Assembly: GCA_038225555.1 (NCBI GenBank)
Contig: JBBRRB010000008.1
Span: 62,001 to 126,000, forward strand
Direction: 5' to 3'
DNA length: 64,000 bases
Origin: JANXQZ01 sp038225555
Lineage (GTDB): Bacteria; Acidobacteriota; Terriglobia; Bryobacterales; Bryobacteraceae
Below the pieces are notes generated by a model. That model made no database searches. It was not told where the DNA came from and was given only the letters and a program-made list of their open reading frames with translations. The translations under genes were made by a program, and so were the position numbers. Positions 26,841 to 36,010 of the stretch are shown in pieces (within the stretch, counting starts at the first letter, position 1; each line of letters starts with the position of its first letter).

Positions 26841-28436
26841 GTGAACACCGCTGCGCCAACCAGTAACATGCGGCAACTGGTTGAGGATCTCCAGGCCCTT
26901 GAAGAACGCCTTCGAACAGGCGGGGGACCAAAGAAAATCGACAAGCAGCACCGCGATGGAAAGCTGACCGCGCGCGAACGCATTGCAAAACTGATCGATG
27001 CCGGCTCGATGTTCCTGGAAATCGGGCTGCTGATGGCTCACGATAAATACGATGGCCAAGCCCCTGGCGCTGGCGTAGTCACCGGCTTAGCCAAAATTGA
27101 AGGACGGCCTGCTGTCGTAGTTGCGAATGACGCGACAGTTAAAGCTGGCGCATGGTGGCCTGAAACCATCACTAAAATCCTGCGGGCTCAGGAGATCGCC
27201 ATGCGCAATCGCACGCCCATCGTTTATCTCGTGGATTCGGCCGGCGTCAATCTCCCGTTGCAAGATGGCATCTTTCCAGGCCAGTACGGAGCCGCGCGCA
27301 TCTTCTACTACAATTCGCTCATGCGTCGGAAATTGCACGTGCCCCAGATCGCCGCCGTCATGGGACCCTGCATTGCGGGAGGCGCCTATCTACCAGCCCT
27401 CAGCGACGTTATCTTCATGGTGGAGAATACCAGCTTCATGGGGCTCGGCGGCCCGAATCTGGTGAAGGGCGCGGTGGGACAAACGGTGGATTCGGAGTCC
27501 CTCGGCGGCGCGCGCATGCATACTACAGCCAGCGGAGTGGCCCACTTTATGGCCAAGGACGATAGCTCGTGCCTTGCGATGATCCGCCAGCGTTTCGCGG
27601 AAATGCCTGCGTCGATTCCGAATCCGAAAGGAACGGCCCCGGCGAAATCCGCCGACGCTCTCTATGACTTGATGCCCTCCGATCATCGCTTGCCCTACAA
27701 CATGGAAGAGGTGATCGCGAGAATCGTGGATGCCGAACCTTACCTGGAATTCCAGCCGCACCACGCTCCCGAGATGCTTTGCGCGCACGCGCGCTTGTCG
27801 GGGCGCTCGATCGCTCTCATTGCCAATCGGCGCGGGTTTTTGAAGACCGAGAGCGGACCCCGCATTGGAGGTATCGTCTACACCGAATCGGCTCGCAAGG
27901 TCGCCTACTTTGTCGAGAATGCCGAACGCAACGGTGTGCCGTTGATCTATTTTCAAGATGTTTCGGGCTTTATGGTGGGAGTAGAGTCAGAGCGAGCAGG
28001 CATCATTCGAGCTGGCGCCGAAATGGTGGAGGCGATGGCCTGCGCCACGGTGCCGAAGATCATCCTGACGCTCAATCACGCCAGCGGAGCAGGTTACTAC
28101 GCCATGGCGGGCCAAGGTTTCGATCCTCATTTCGCATTCGCTTGGCCCACCGCGCGGATCGGAGTGATGGAAGGCGATTCGGCCGTGTTGGCGGTGCATG
28201 GCCCGGAGTTGGACAAGCTGAAATCGGCAGGTCAGCCGATCCCGCAAGAGTTGCAGCGGAACATCGAAAAGACGCGCGCCGATTATGACCAGTGGCTGGA
28301 TTCGCGCCATGCGGCGGCACGCGGCCACGTGGATGCAATTATCGACCCGCTAGCCACCCGGCGTGTTCTAACCCTAGCTTTGGAAACGGCCCTCGCACAC
28401 GGCCATCGTGAGCACCTGGTCCTGGAGACGCTATAG
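26841..28436 (+). CDS. Acyl-CoA carboxylase beta (carboxyltransferase) subunit
   Basis: 531 residues from a GTG start. It has both crotonase-like halves of a biotin-dependent carboxyltransferase: GKLTARERIAKLID, GAGVVTGLAKIEGRP, GPCIAGGAYLPALSD, MGLGGPNLVKGAVGQ, GVESERAGIIRAGAEMVEA, GASGYYAM-like GAGYYAMAG and ARIGVMEGDSA. The length and the TSFMGLGGPNLV block are nearest to methylcrotonyl- or propionyl-CoA carboxylases; which acyl-CoA it uses cannot be told. No biotin carboxylase (alpha) gene is adjacent, so the partner must be encoded elsewhere. Confidence 0.9.
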   Translation: MNTAAPTSNMRQLVEDLQALEERLRTGGGPKKIDKQHRDGKLTARERIAKLIDAGSMFLEIGLLMAHDKYDGQAPGAGVVTGLAKIEGRPAVVVANDATVKAGAWWPETITKILRAQEIAMRNRTPIVYLVDSAGVNLPLQDGIFPGQYGAARIFYYNSLMRRKLHVPQIAAVMGPCIAGGAYLPALSDVIFMVENTSFMGLGGPNLVKGAVGQTVDSESLGGARMHTTASGVAHFMAKDDSSCLAMIRQRFAEMPASIPNPKGTAPAKSADALYDLMPSDHRLPYNMEEVIARIVDAEPYLEFQPHHAPEMLCAHARLSGRSIALIANRRGFLKTESGPRIGGIVYTESARKVAYFVENAERNGVPLIYFQDVSGFMVGVESERAGIIRAGAEMVEAMACATVPKIILTLNHASGAGYYAMAGQGFDPHFAFAWPTARIGVMEGDSAVLAVHGPELDKLKSAGQPIPQELQRNIEKTRADYDQWLDSRHAAARGHVDAIIDPLATRRVLTLALETALAHGHREHLVLETL

Positions 28437-28493
28437 CTCACCCGAGCCAGGTACCTCACGAGTAACTTGGAAAGCTGCTACCCTAGTAAGACA

Positions 28494-28607
28494 ATGTCAC
28501 ATCGCAACGGGGACCGCGCCCGCCATGATCGCGCGAAACGGCGCACGAGAGTTCGCAGGGAAAAGATGCGAGCCGCACGAAAAGTTATGTTGGCCAAATC
28601 TGCCTGA
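28494..28607 (+). CDS. 37-residue highly basic small protein
   Basis: A short ATG frame encodes 37 residues beginning MSHRNGDRARHDRAKRR and ending in MLAKSA, with about 15 Arg/Lys residues. The N-terminal MSHRNGD looks like a conserved start I associate with short basic proteins in acidobacterial genomes, but I cannot verify this here. Such proteins may bind ribosomal RNA or DNA. It lies in an otherwise empty 198-base gap and 27 bases before the next gene on the same strand. Confidence 0.5.
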   Translation: MSHRNGDRARHDRAKRRTRVRREKMRAARKVMLAKSA

Positions 28608-28634
28608 ACTTGCCGCCCGAAGGTGCGGCTAAAA

Positions 28635-29012
28635 ATGCAGCTCTTATATTTAGGTTTCGTTCAAGAAGCCAATAGCAGGCGTTACCGGTTCCAAGGGGTG
28701 ATTCCGAGGGATCGAATCACCAGTAAGAGCACGCACTTGGACTTCAGCCTCTGCGCCGACATGGCGCTGCTGGCAAAATACAATATCCGATTTCAGGATT
28801 GCCCGGCTCTCTGCCTTGAAATTTTGGCCGGCGGTCTTTCGCAGGAAGAGAATGCCGTGCAGTTCTCCTCTTATACGGTGACTAGCGCAGATCTGTGCAC
28901 GTACTCTTCTGCCAAGTCAGCCGTGGAAGCGGCCAAGCCTCCTCGTCGAAGGCCGCGCATTCAGTACAAGCCCGCCGATTCCTCGCAGCTAAAGTGGCCC
29001 ACTCTTAGATAG
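28635..29012 (+). CDS. Hypothetical protein
   Basis: 125 residues from the ATG at 28635 (the frame is open to 28623). I do not recognise the family. The N-terminal 95 residues look folded (MQLLYLGFVQEANSRRYRF, FSLCADMALLAKYNIRFQDCPALCLEIL). The tail is basic and Pro-rich (KPPRRRPRIQYKPAD). There is no signal or membrane segment. Its last 24 bases overlap the convergent STAS gene. It may be co-transcribed with the small basic gene before it. Confidence 0.6.
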   Translation: MQLLYLGFVQEANSRRYRFQGVIPRDRITSKSTHLDFSLCADMALLAKYNIRFQDCPALCLEILAGGLSQEENAVQFSSYTVTSADLCTYSSAKSAVEAAKPPRRRPRIQYKPADSSQLKWPTLR

Positions 29013-29363
29013 CTTAAGATTCTCCACGGCCGCTTCTTCGGTAGGGAAGGCCGCAAGCACGCCGGTGAGGTTGGTGAGCTCCAAAAGTTGCGCAACGCGC
29101 GGCTGCAAGTTGGAAAGCACGAGATTTCCGCCGCCTTTACGCATCGAATTAAGACCTGTCATCAAAGTGCCAAGGCCAGCGCTATCCACGTAAGCTACAT
29201 TTGACATGTTCACGACCAGACTACGGTGGCCTTCCGTTGCAATTTGATCGAAGCATTGCTTCAATTCTCGAGCGCTCTGGCCAAGCGTGACGCGTCCTGA
29301 AGGTTCCAGGATTTGCAGGTCATCCTGCGTTCGGCGGACAACCCGAAAATTCGGAAATTCCAT
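28989..29363 (-). CDS. STAS-domain anti-anti-sigma factor
   Basis: 124 residues forming one STAS domain. The conserved phosphorylation loop is NVAYVDSAGLGTLM with Ser61 as the probable phosphoacceptor, followed by GGNLVLSNLQPRVAQLLELTNL. Such proteins release a sigma factor by binding its anti-sigma kinase when unphosphorylated. No anti-sigma kinase is next to it; a PP2C phosphatase that could dephosphorylate it is encoded at 17.9-20.3 kb. It is divergent from the DUF4139 gene. Confidence 0.88.
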   Translation of the reverse strand: MEFPNFRVVRRTQDDLQILEPSGRVTLGQSARELKQCFDQIATEGHRSLVVNMSNVAYVDSAGLGTLMTGLNSMRKGGGNLVLSNLQPRVAQLLELTNLTGVLAAFPTEEAAVENLKLSKSGPL

Positions 29364-29480
29364 GAACGTTGGACGCCCAAGCCTCTCTCAGGTTACAGCT
29401 TCAACCGATGATCGCGAAAACGCGTCATCATTGAGAGCAAGGGAATCATCTGCCGCGGCATATTCACAAGCGAGGACCAA

Positions 29481-31481
29481 ATGCAACGTTATTTCACTTC
29501 TCTAGCTGCGATAATGGCGACAGCCATGGCGGCTGACATCCCCATCCGGCAAGTTGTGCTCTATAAAAGCGGCGTTGGCTACTTTGCCAGAGCCGGTGAA
29601 CTGCGGCCAGGCGAATCGGCGCGGCTCGACTTCAAGGCGTCGGAGATGGACGACGTGCTCAAATCCCTAACGATCGAGGACAAGAGCGGGACCAAGATTT
29701 CCGGACTGCGCTACGATTCGAGCGAACCGCTGGCAGGCAAGCTCGCCGAATTCCCGTTTCAGGTTGAGGGCCACCAATCGCTGAGCGCATTTCTGGATCA
29801 GGTGAAGGGCACGCGAGTGGAACTCAAGTACGGCACCGAGACGGTGAGCGGCGCCGTGGTCAGCGGAAGAATGGTCGCGGCCAGCGACAAAGCGCCTGAG
29901 CGTGAGCAGGCGGTGCTACTGCTGGACACGGGCGAACTCCGCACGTTCGACTTGGCTGCTGCTTCTTCCATCCGCTTCTCCGATCCCAAGCTGCAAGCGC
30001 AATTGCGCGACTATCTAGGCGCGGTGAATCAGTCCAGATCCAAGGACAAGCGCAGCGTGTATATCGACTCGTCGGATGCGATGGGCCGGCAGATCATCGC
30101 CAGCTATATGTCGCCCACCCCAGTCTGGAAATCGAGTTACCGCCTGATTTTCGGAGATCAAGGGCAGCCCACGCTGGAAGGTTGGGCCATCGTCGACAAC
30201 TTAACTGGCGAGGACTGGACGAATATCAAGCTATCGGTAGTGTCGGGACGGCCCGTCTCGTTCATCAGCAGACTGTATGAGCCGAAGTTCCTGCAGCGGC
30301 CCACGGTGGACCTCCCCGAAGATCGGGCGCAGGGACCCGTGCTGCACGAAGGTGGTATGGACCAATTTGCGCGCTTGCAGCAAGCCCCCGTCGCTGCCTC
30401 GCCCGCTCCAATGCGCAAGATGGCGATGGCGGGGCAGGGTGGGGTTATCGGCGGAATCGCCGGGTTCCCGGAGACCAGCATGAAGCTCCAGAGCTCCATC
30501 GCGGCCACCGCCGAAGGTCGCGACCTGGGCGATCTCTTCGAATACAGCTTCGCGCCGCCGATCACGGTAAAGAAGAACGAATCCGCCATGTTGCCCTTTG
30601 TGCAGCAGAAGTTGGGTGCGCGCAAGCTGCTGATCTATTCGGAGAGCTACGGCCAGAACCCGATGAGCGCGGCCGAACTCACCAATTCGACTGGCAAGAC
30701 TCTGGACGGCGGGCCGCTTACCATTTTCGACTCGGGCAATTACTCTGGCGAAGCTTTGATGGAAACGTTGCGTCCGAGCGATAAGCGCCTGATTAGCTAT
30801 GCCGTGGATTTAGGAACGCGCATCACCACAAAGTTCGATTCCACGCGCGAACTCGTGCGCGAGATTCATGCGAACCGCGGAATCGTAACCACGCGCATCG
30901 CGATGCAGGAGACGAGAACTTACACCATCCGCAACGTCGACGCTAAAGCGAAAACTCTCATCATCGAGCATGCCCAAAGACCCGGATTCACGCTGTTGAG
31001 CGAGAAGCCGGCGGAAACTACCGCGAACGCTTACCGATTCGAATTGAAGCTGCAGCCTTCCGCAGTTGAAAAATTCCCGGTGTCCGAGGAGCGCGTTTAC
31101 GACAGCACCATTTCCGTAATCGGAATGACTCAAGACGCTTTGGGGGCTTTCATTCAGAACAAGGCGCTGCCCCAGTCAGCTCACCGGCAATTTCAGGAGA
31201 TCGCCGATGTGAAGCGGCAGATCGCCGATAACGATCAGCGGCTCCATCAAACCGAGGCCGACATGAACGAGGTGATTCACGACCAGGATCGCATTCGGCA
31301 GAATATCGCCAGCCTGAACAACGTGAGCGGGCAGCAGGAGCAAGTGCAGAAATATTCGCGCCAGCTTGCGGATCAGGAGACCAGGCTCGCTGCGCTTAGG
31401 GATGCGGCCAGCGAGTTTCGGAAGAAGAAGGCTGGGCTTGAGAGCAGCTTGAATGCGGCTATCGAGAAACTGGCGTTCTAA
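29481..31481 (+). CDS. DUF4139 domain exported protein
   Basis: 666 residues with a short signal sequence (MQRYFTSLAAIMATAMAA). The N-terminal part begins IRQVVLYKSGVGYFARAGEL. The central and C-terminal body has DUF4139 features such as WKSSYRLIF, LEGWAIVDNLTGEDWTNIKLSVVSGRPVSF and YSFAPPITVKKNESAMLPFVQQK. A coiled coil covers about residues 570-660. Relatives are called mucoidy-inhibitor-like but have no proven function. A Gly/Met-rich loop (MRKMAMAGQGGVIGGIAG) interrupts the domain near residue 312. It overlaps the convergent oxidoreductase gene by four bases. Confidence 0.8.
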   Translation: MQRYFTSLAAIMATAMAADIPIRQVVLYKSGVGYFARAGELRPGESARLDFKASEMDDVLKSLTIEDKSGTKISGLRYDSSEPLAGKLAEFPFQVEGHQSLSAFLDQVKGTRVELKYGTETVSGAVVSGRMVAASDKAPEREQAVLLLDTGELRTFDLAAASSIRFSDPKLQAQLRDYLGAVNQSRSKDKRSVYIDSSDAMGRQIIASYMSPTPVWKSSYRLIFGDQGQPTLEGWAIVDNLTGEDWTNIKLSVVSGRPVSFISRLYEPKFLQRPTVDLPEDRAQGPVLHEGGMDQFARLQQAPVAASPAPMRKMAMAGQGGVIGGIAGFPETSMKLQSSIAATAEGRDLGDLFEYSFAPPITVKKNESAMLPFVQQKLGARKLLIYSESYGQNPMSAAELTNSTGKTLDGGPLTIFDSGNYSGEALMETLRPSDKRLISYAVDLGTRITTKFDSTRELVREIHANRGIVTTRIAMQETRTYTIRNVDAKAKTLIIEHAQRPGFTLLSEKPAETTANAYRFELKLQPSAVEKFPVSEERVYDSTISVIGMTQDALGAFIQNKALPQSAHRQFQEIADVKRQIADNDQRLHQTEADMNEVIHDQDRIRQNIASLNNVSGQQEQVQKYSRQLADQETRLAALRDAASEFRKKKAGLESSLNAAIEKLAF

Positions 31482-32800
31482 GACGAAACCGCGCTCTGCA
31501 CCGCTTCGGCCAGCGTAGGGTGAATATGCACGGCATCCCGGATCACCTGAGCGCTCGCGCCGGCATTCATCATGTCCACATAAATGTGGACGAGTTCCGC
31601 GCCGTCGCACGCTAGCACCGCCGCGCCTAGAATCCGTTCCGTTCCGTCTTCCAGCAGTACCTCAATGAAGCCTTCAGGCTCGCCTAACTCGCGAGCCTTT
31701 CCGTTCCTGTTCATCTCAAAGCGCTTCAATGAGAATTTAAGGCCGTGCTCTTTCGCTTCCCGCTGAGTGAATCCAACGCGGCCTAATTCCGGATCGGTGA
31801 ACACGGCATAGGGCACGATGCGGTCCGTAGTCCGCGTTCTGTCTCCGATCATTTGCGACTTCAAAACTCTGAAGTCATCCCAGGAAGTATGCGTGAACAG
31901 CGGGCCGCCCCGAATATCGCCGGCAGCCCAGATGCCTTCCACATTGGTTGCGAGCCGCTGGTCGATCTTCACATAGCCGCGTGGATCGGGCTCCACCCCC
32001 ACAGTCTCAAGTCCCAAGTCGTCGCTATTGGGGTGGCGGCCTACAGCAACAAAGATGTGAGAAGCATGCAACTGTTCCACCGATTCAATCTTCGCGTGCA
32101 GGTGAAACTCGATCCCCTCGGCTTCGAGGAATGTCTGCAGAGCGTCGGATACATGCTCGTCTTCATGCTCTACCACGTGCGGACCCTGGTGCCAGATGGA
32201 CACTCGGCTGCCCATGCGCCGGTAGAACTGCCCCATCTCAAGACCGATGTATCCGCCGCCAATGATCGCCAGGTGCTCGGGCAACTGGGTGTTGTCCAGC
32301 CAGTTCTCCGACGTGAGGTATGGAGTCCGCTCCAGGCCTGAAATCGCTGGGATCTGGCTGCGAGTGCCGGTGTTCAGCACTACTTGTGCAGCGGTGATCT
32401 CCTGGTCGCCCAACTCTACGCGGAATCCCTCGCCGCCGCGTCCGGCCAGTTGCGCATGGGCCCGGAAGAGTCTGGGATTCTGCGATCCTTCGAGTCCTTT
32501 GTCCAAACTATGACGAGATTCGAGCGCCACTCCCCGTGCCCGTTCGATCACGGCTGGAAAATCGACTTCCACCGTTGGAATTCGCAGGCCGAACTCTTTC
32601 CCGCGCCGCGCCAGATGCGCAACGCGAGCCGACGCGATCGCGGCCTTGGTCGGCGTGCATCCAAAGTTGACGCACGATCCGCCCAGGTACTTCTGTTCAG
32701 CCAAGGCAACGGTCCGTCCGGCTTTGGCCAGGGCCCAGGCCAGCGGAATGCCGGCTTGCCCCCCGCCTATGATCAAAACGTCAAACTGGATGGCAGACAT
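31478..32800 (-). CDS. Mercuric reductase-like FAD disulfide oxidoreductase
   Basis: 440 residues. FAD-binding motif LIIGGGQAGIPLAWALAKAG is at the N-terminus, the redox-active pair is in GGSCVNFGCTPTKA, the NAD(P) motif is AIIGGGYIGLEMGQFY, and FAD-contact WAAGDIRGGPLFTHTSW is followed by the dimerisation domain with HIHPTLAE. The enzyme belongs to the class I pyridine-nucleotide disulfide reductases. It lacks the C-terminal vicinal cysteines and N-terminal metal-binding domain of true MerA, so the substrate is likely not mercury. It is the last gene of the set sthA-ROK-this gene. Confidence 0.85.
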   Translation of the reverse strand: MSAIQFDVLIIGGGQAGIPLAWALAKAGRTVALAEQKYLGGSCVNFGCTPTKAAIASARVAHLARRGKEFGLRIPTVEVDFPAVIERARGVALESRHSLDKGLEGSQNPRLFRAHAQLAGRGGEGFRVELGDQEITAAQVVLNTGTRSQIPAISGLERTPYLTSENWLDNTQLPEHLAIIGGGYIGLEMGQFYRRMGSRVSIWHQGPHVVEHEDEHVSDALQTFLEAEGIEFHLHAKIESVEQLHASHIFVAVGRHPNSDDLGLETVGVEPDPRGYVKIDQRLATNVEGIWAAGDIRGGPLFTHTSWDDFRVLKSQMIGDRTRTTDRIVPYAVFTDPELGRVGFTQREAKEHGLKFSLKRFEMNRNGKARELGEPEGFIEVLLEDGTERILGAAVLACDGAELVHIYVDMMNAGASAQVIRDAVHIHPTLAEAVQSAVSS

Positions 32801-32802
32801 TC

Positions 32803-33696
32803 TTACGCGGGGAAAGCGGCCAGCTCCGCATTCACTGCTGCACCGATTACGGCGATCTCGTCGCCCCCGGGCACGATCTCGAACACGTAGCCCTGCAGCG
32901 GGCTCATCTTCACCATTTCATGCAAATACTGGTTCAGCAGCGGCAGATCCAGATGTTTCGCATTGTGTCCCGCAATGAAAAACTTTCCCGGGCCGTCCAT
33001 GTGAATCGAATTGGCGGTTGCCGCCGCCAAGGCGCGATGCCAGAGACGCACGAAATCGAGACAGCGCTGATCGCCGTCCTCGGCGTTTTCGAAAATCTCA
33101 TCCGGTTCCATGTCGAGAAACCGGAGCCGCATGGCGCGATGGCCCATGAAGCCTTCCAGGTGGCCGCGTCCGCCGCAGCCGCAAAATTTTTCCGTCGGGT
33201 CAAGCGAAACAACCATGTGTCCGCCTTCCCAAATGCCCTCGGCGAACGGATATCTTCCAAAGCCGATGCCATTGCTCAACGTCCAAACTCGGATCACGCG
33301 ATCCAACTGGCCCCGCGTAGCCGCCAGTCCGGCTGCCACGATATCGGCATCGTTGTAGAGCGAAACCGGACAATCGAGCCCCGCCGATCGCAACGCTGCG
33401 CTCAGCGTCTCCTGAATGTGGCAGCCTTTCAACTGCTGAAGGTTGGGCGATTCCTCGATGATGCCGTTCCGAATAATTCCCGGAAATCCGACGCCGATGG
33501 CCTCGATCTTGGTGCCTTTCGCCGCAGCCAGGATCTCCTGGCAGATGGTTTTAGTGATCACATCGGAGGGCGCGCCCATGAATGTTTCGGACGAGCTCTC
33601 TTCTGGAAACAGCCTGAGCGAACCCACCAGCTTCCTGTCCTCCACCACGCCCACAACCACGTGTTCCGCCGTGGTCACTCCGATTGTCCGCCGCAT
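32803..33696 (-). CDS. ROK family sugar kinase-like protein
   Basis: 297 residues from the ATG at 33696; an upstream frame start (33732) would add twelve poorly supported residues. It has the actin-like ATPase fold with AIGVGFPGIIRNGII, LYNDADIVAAGLAA (catalytic Asp) and the Cys-rich ROK signature near CGCGGRGHLEGFMG, which binds zinc in this family. ROK members are glucokinases or other hexokinases; with no helix-turn-helix domain this is a kinase rather than a repressor. It sits two bases before the oxidoreductase gene and 32 bases after sthA. Confidence 0.87.
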   Translation of the reverse strand: MRRTIGVTTAEHVVVGVVEDRKLVGSLRLFPEESSSETFMGAPSDVITKTICQEILAAAKGTKIEAIGVGFPGIIRNGIIEESPNLQQLKGCHIQETLSAALRSAGLDCPVSLYNDADIVAAGLAATRGQLDRVIRVWTLSNGIGFGRYPFAEGIWEGGHMVVSLDPTEKFCGCGGRGHLEGFMGHRAMRLRFLDMEPDEIFENAEDGDQRCLDFVRLWHRALAAATANSIHMDGPGKFFIAGHNAKHLDLPLLNQYLHEMVKMSPLQGYVFEIVPGGDEIAVIGAAVNAELAAFPA

Positions 33697-33728
33697 GTAG
33701 CTCTCCCGCGAGGGTCGCACCCCGCTTG

Positions 33729-35117
33729 TCAAAACTTGGACAACTTATTTAAACCATTAAAGGCCGCCGCCTTGTAGCATTCCGCAAGCGTTGGGTAGTT
33801 GAATACCGTGTCCACGAAATACTCGACGGTGCCGCCCAGAATCATTACCGCCTGCCCGATGTGGAGCAGTTCGGCAGCGCCTTCGCCAATGATGTGCACA
33901 CCCAGAATCTGCTTCGTTTCCCGGTGAAAAATCAGCTTCAGGCGGCCAGTAGTATCCCCGCGGATCTGGCCCCGCGCGATCTCGCGATAGAAGGCCACTC
34001 CCACCTCGTAGGGCACGTCCTCATCCGTGAGTTGCTCTTCCGTTTTGCCGATAAAGGAGATCTCGGGAATGGTGTAGATCCCATACGGGTACAGCTCGGG
34101 ATTCGAATGTATGGTCTTGCCAAAGGCAGCAGCAGCCGCAATTCGGCCCTGCTCCATCGAGACCGATGCGAGACTCGGAAAACCGATCACGTCGCCAACT
34201 GCAAAGATGTGGGGCTGCTTGGTCCGGTACTCCGCGTCCACTGGAATTCGCCCGCGATTATCGGCCTCAATTCCTGCCGCGGCGAGATTCATCTCATCTA
34301 CGTTTCCTTGCCGCCCTACTGCGTAAAGCAGTGCGTCCCCCGAGATTCTCTTCTTGCTCTCAAGAAAAGCAACCACGTTCCCTTCGCCTGCTTCTTCCAC
34401 CGTGGATACTTCTTCGCCCAAACGCATGGTGACGCGATGATCGCGCAAGTGATACGAGAGCGCTTCGACCATCTCGGAGTCGGCAAACTCGAGCAGCCGC
34501 GGCCGTTTCTCGATCAGGATGACACGCACGCCCAGCGTCGCAAATATGCAGGTGTACTCCACCCCGATGACCCCGCCGCCCACGACGATCAGCGTCTTCG
34601 GGATCTCCGGCATCTGCAGGATCATGTCGCTGTTGATGATGTTCTTGTCGTTGATGTGAATTCTGGGCGACGTCGCTGGCTTGGTTCCAGTAGCGATGAT
34701 GATGATCTCGGCGTGATAATCCAGCTTTCCGCGAACATTTTCCACGGTGATTGTGTGGGGGTCCGCGAAAGAGGCTAGGCCCGTCAGCAGGTCGACATTG
34801 TTGCGCGAGAGCTGCGCCTGCGTGACGTCGATTTCGGTCTTGATCACATGCTGAACGCGGAAGGCGAGGTCAGCCATGGTGATCCGTTCTTTCACTCTGT
34901 AATTGATGCCGTAGACGTTCTGATAGAGATAGCCGGAAAGATGAAGGACAGCTTCGCGGATGGTCTTGCTGGGAATGGTGCCGGTGTTGATGCAAGCACC
35001 GCCCACTACCTCACGCCGTTCGATCACGGCTACGCGCTTGCCTGATTTAGCTCCCTGGATCGCCGCGCGCTGGCCGGCGGGACCGGAACCGATAACGATA
35101 AGATCGTAGGTCTGCAA
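33729..35117 (-). CDS. sthA: Soluble pyridine nucleotide transhydrogenase SthA
   Basis: 462 residues. N-terminal FAD motif LIVIGSGPAGQRAAIQGAK is followed by GGACINTGTIPSK, where the second redox cysteine is replaced by Thr. That single-cysteine site is what separates SthA (UdhA) from dihydrolipoyl dehydrogenase. The second nucleotide motif is VVGGGVIGVEYTCIF and the FAD segment is FAVGDVIGFPSLA. SthA moves hydride between NADPH and NAD+ and balances redox pools. It is probably in one operon with the ROK and disulfide oxidoreductase genes. Confidence 0.92.
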   Translation of the reverse strand: MQTYDLIVIGSGPAGQRAAIQGAKSGKRVAVIERREVVGGACINTGTIPSKTIREAVLHLSGYLYQNVYGINYRVKERITMADLAFRVQHVIKTEIDVTQAQLSRNNVDLLTGLASFADPHTITVENVRGKLDYHAEIIIIATGTKPATSPRIHINDKNIINSDMILQMPEIPKTLIVVGGGVIGVEYTCIFATLGVRVILIEKRPRLLEFADSEMVEALSYHLRDHRVTMRLGEEVSTVEEAGEGNVVAFLESKKRISGDALLYAVGRQGNVDEMNLAAAGIEADNRGRIPVDAEYRTKQPHIFAVGDVIGFPSLASVSMEQGRIAAAAAFGKTIHSNPELYPYGIYTIPEISFIGKTEEQLTDEDVPYEVGVAFYREIARGQIRGDTTGRLKLIFHRETKQILGVHIIGEGAAELLHIGQAVMILGGTVEYFVDTVFNYPTLAECYKAAAFNGLNKLSKF

Positions 35118-35144
35118 CTTCCTCCTACTTTAACGCAATGGGCG

Positions 35145-35939
35145 TCAAGTCTTCTTAATTAATCGAATCTCGAAGAGTTTAGGCCACCGTTTCCCCGTGA
35201 CGAAGATCCGGTCGCTCTTCGCATCGTACGCGATGCCGTTGAGAACGTCAGTCTGGCCTTCCACTCGATCCTTGTCGGCCAGAAGCCCGGTGAGGTCTAT
35301 CCAGGCGGTTACTTTGCCGCTGGCGGGGTCTATGCGGGCGATGCGATTCGTCGTCCAGATATTCGCATATATTTCCCCTTTAATCCACTCCAATTCATTT
35401 ACGTTCTTTACCGGAATTCCTTCTTCGGTGACGGTAATGCGTCCCAGTTCCTTCAAAGTTTCGGGATCCCAAAAGCGCAGTTCGGGCGTGCCGTCGCTCA
35501 TGATGATGCGCTTGCCATCTTGAGTCAGCGCCCAGCCCTCGCCTTGATACTCAAACTGGCGCTGCAAACCCAGGCCCGCGAGATCGTAGACAAATCCGAC
35601 CTGCGTTTTATAGGTTAGTTCGATCAGGCGATCTTTCCAGTTGATGATTCCTTCGCCGAAGAACTGCCCGGGGATTTCGTGCTTTTGGACGATCTCGCCT
35701 GTCTCCAGGCGCACTTTGCGGATCGAGGATTGCCCTTCGAGGCCAGTGCTTTCATAGAGGAACCCGTCGAGGTAGAAAAGCCCTTCGGTGAATGCGGCGG
35801 GGTCGTGCGGATAAGTGTGCACGACATCGTAGAAGTATTCAGGAATTTCCTGCGGTTGGGACGGGCTGCAAGCAGCCAGGCACAGGGCCGCCGCTGCGAG
35901 AATCAGGCGCTTCGGAAGCGGAACGCTAGTCAAGCTCAC
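35145..35939 (-). CDS. Glutaminyl-peptide cyclotransferase, lipoprotein
   Basis: 264 residues. A lipobox-like LCLAACS at about 18-24 suggests an envelope lipoprotein. The mature part is the five-bladed propeller of plant/bacterial-type glutamine cyclotransferases, with FTEGLFYLDGFLYESTGLEGQS, the catalytic-region blocks GEGWALTQDGKRIIMSDGT and NELEWIKGEIYANIW, and DVLNGIAYD. It would convert N-terminal Gln to pyroglutamate on exported peptides. It is 27 bases upstream of sthA on the same strand. Confidence 0.9.
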   Translation of the reverse strand: MSLTSVPLPKRLILAAAALCLAACSPSQPQEIPEYFYDVVHTYPHDPAAFTEGLFYLDGFLYESTGLEGQSSIRKVRLETGEIVQKHEIPGQFFGEGIINWKDRLIELTYKTQVGFVYDLAGLGLQRQFEYQGEGWALTQDGKRIIMSDGTPELRFWDPETLKELGRITVTEEGIPVKNVNELEWIKGEIYANIWTTNRIARIDPASGKVTAWIDLTGLLADKDRVEGQTDVLNGIAYDAKSDRIFVTGKRWPKLFEIRLIKKT

Positions 35940-36010
35940 GTTGCTTATTTTACGCTCTCATCGACGGCGATTTTCGGTCGCTGCGGCCGAGCGGCGAGCG
36001 GAATCGGGCG

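Noticed and set aside
31478..32800. True mercury resistance (merA)
   Set aside because: No C-terminal vicinal cysteines, no N-terminal metal-binding domain and no other mer genes.
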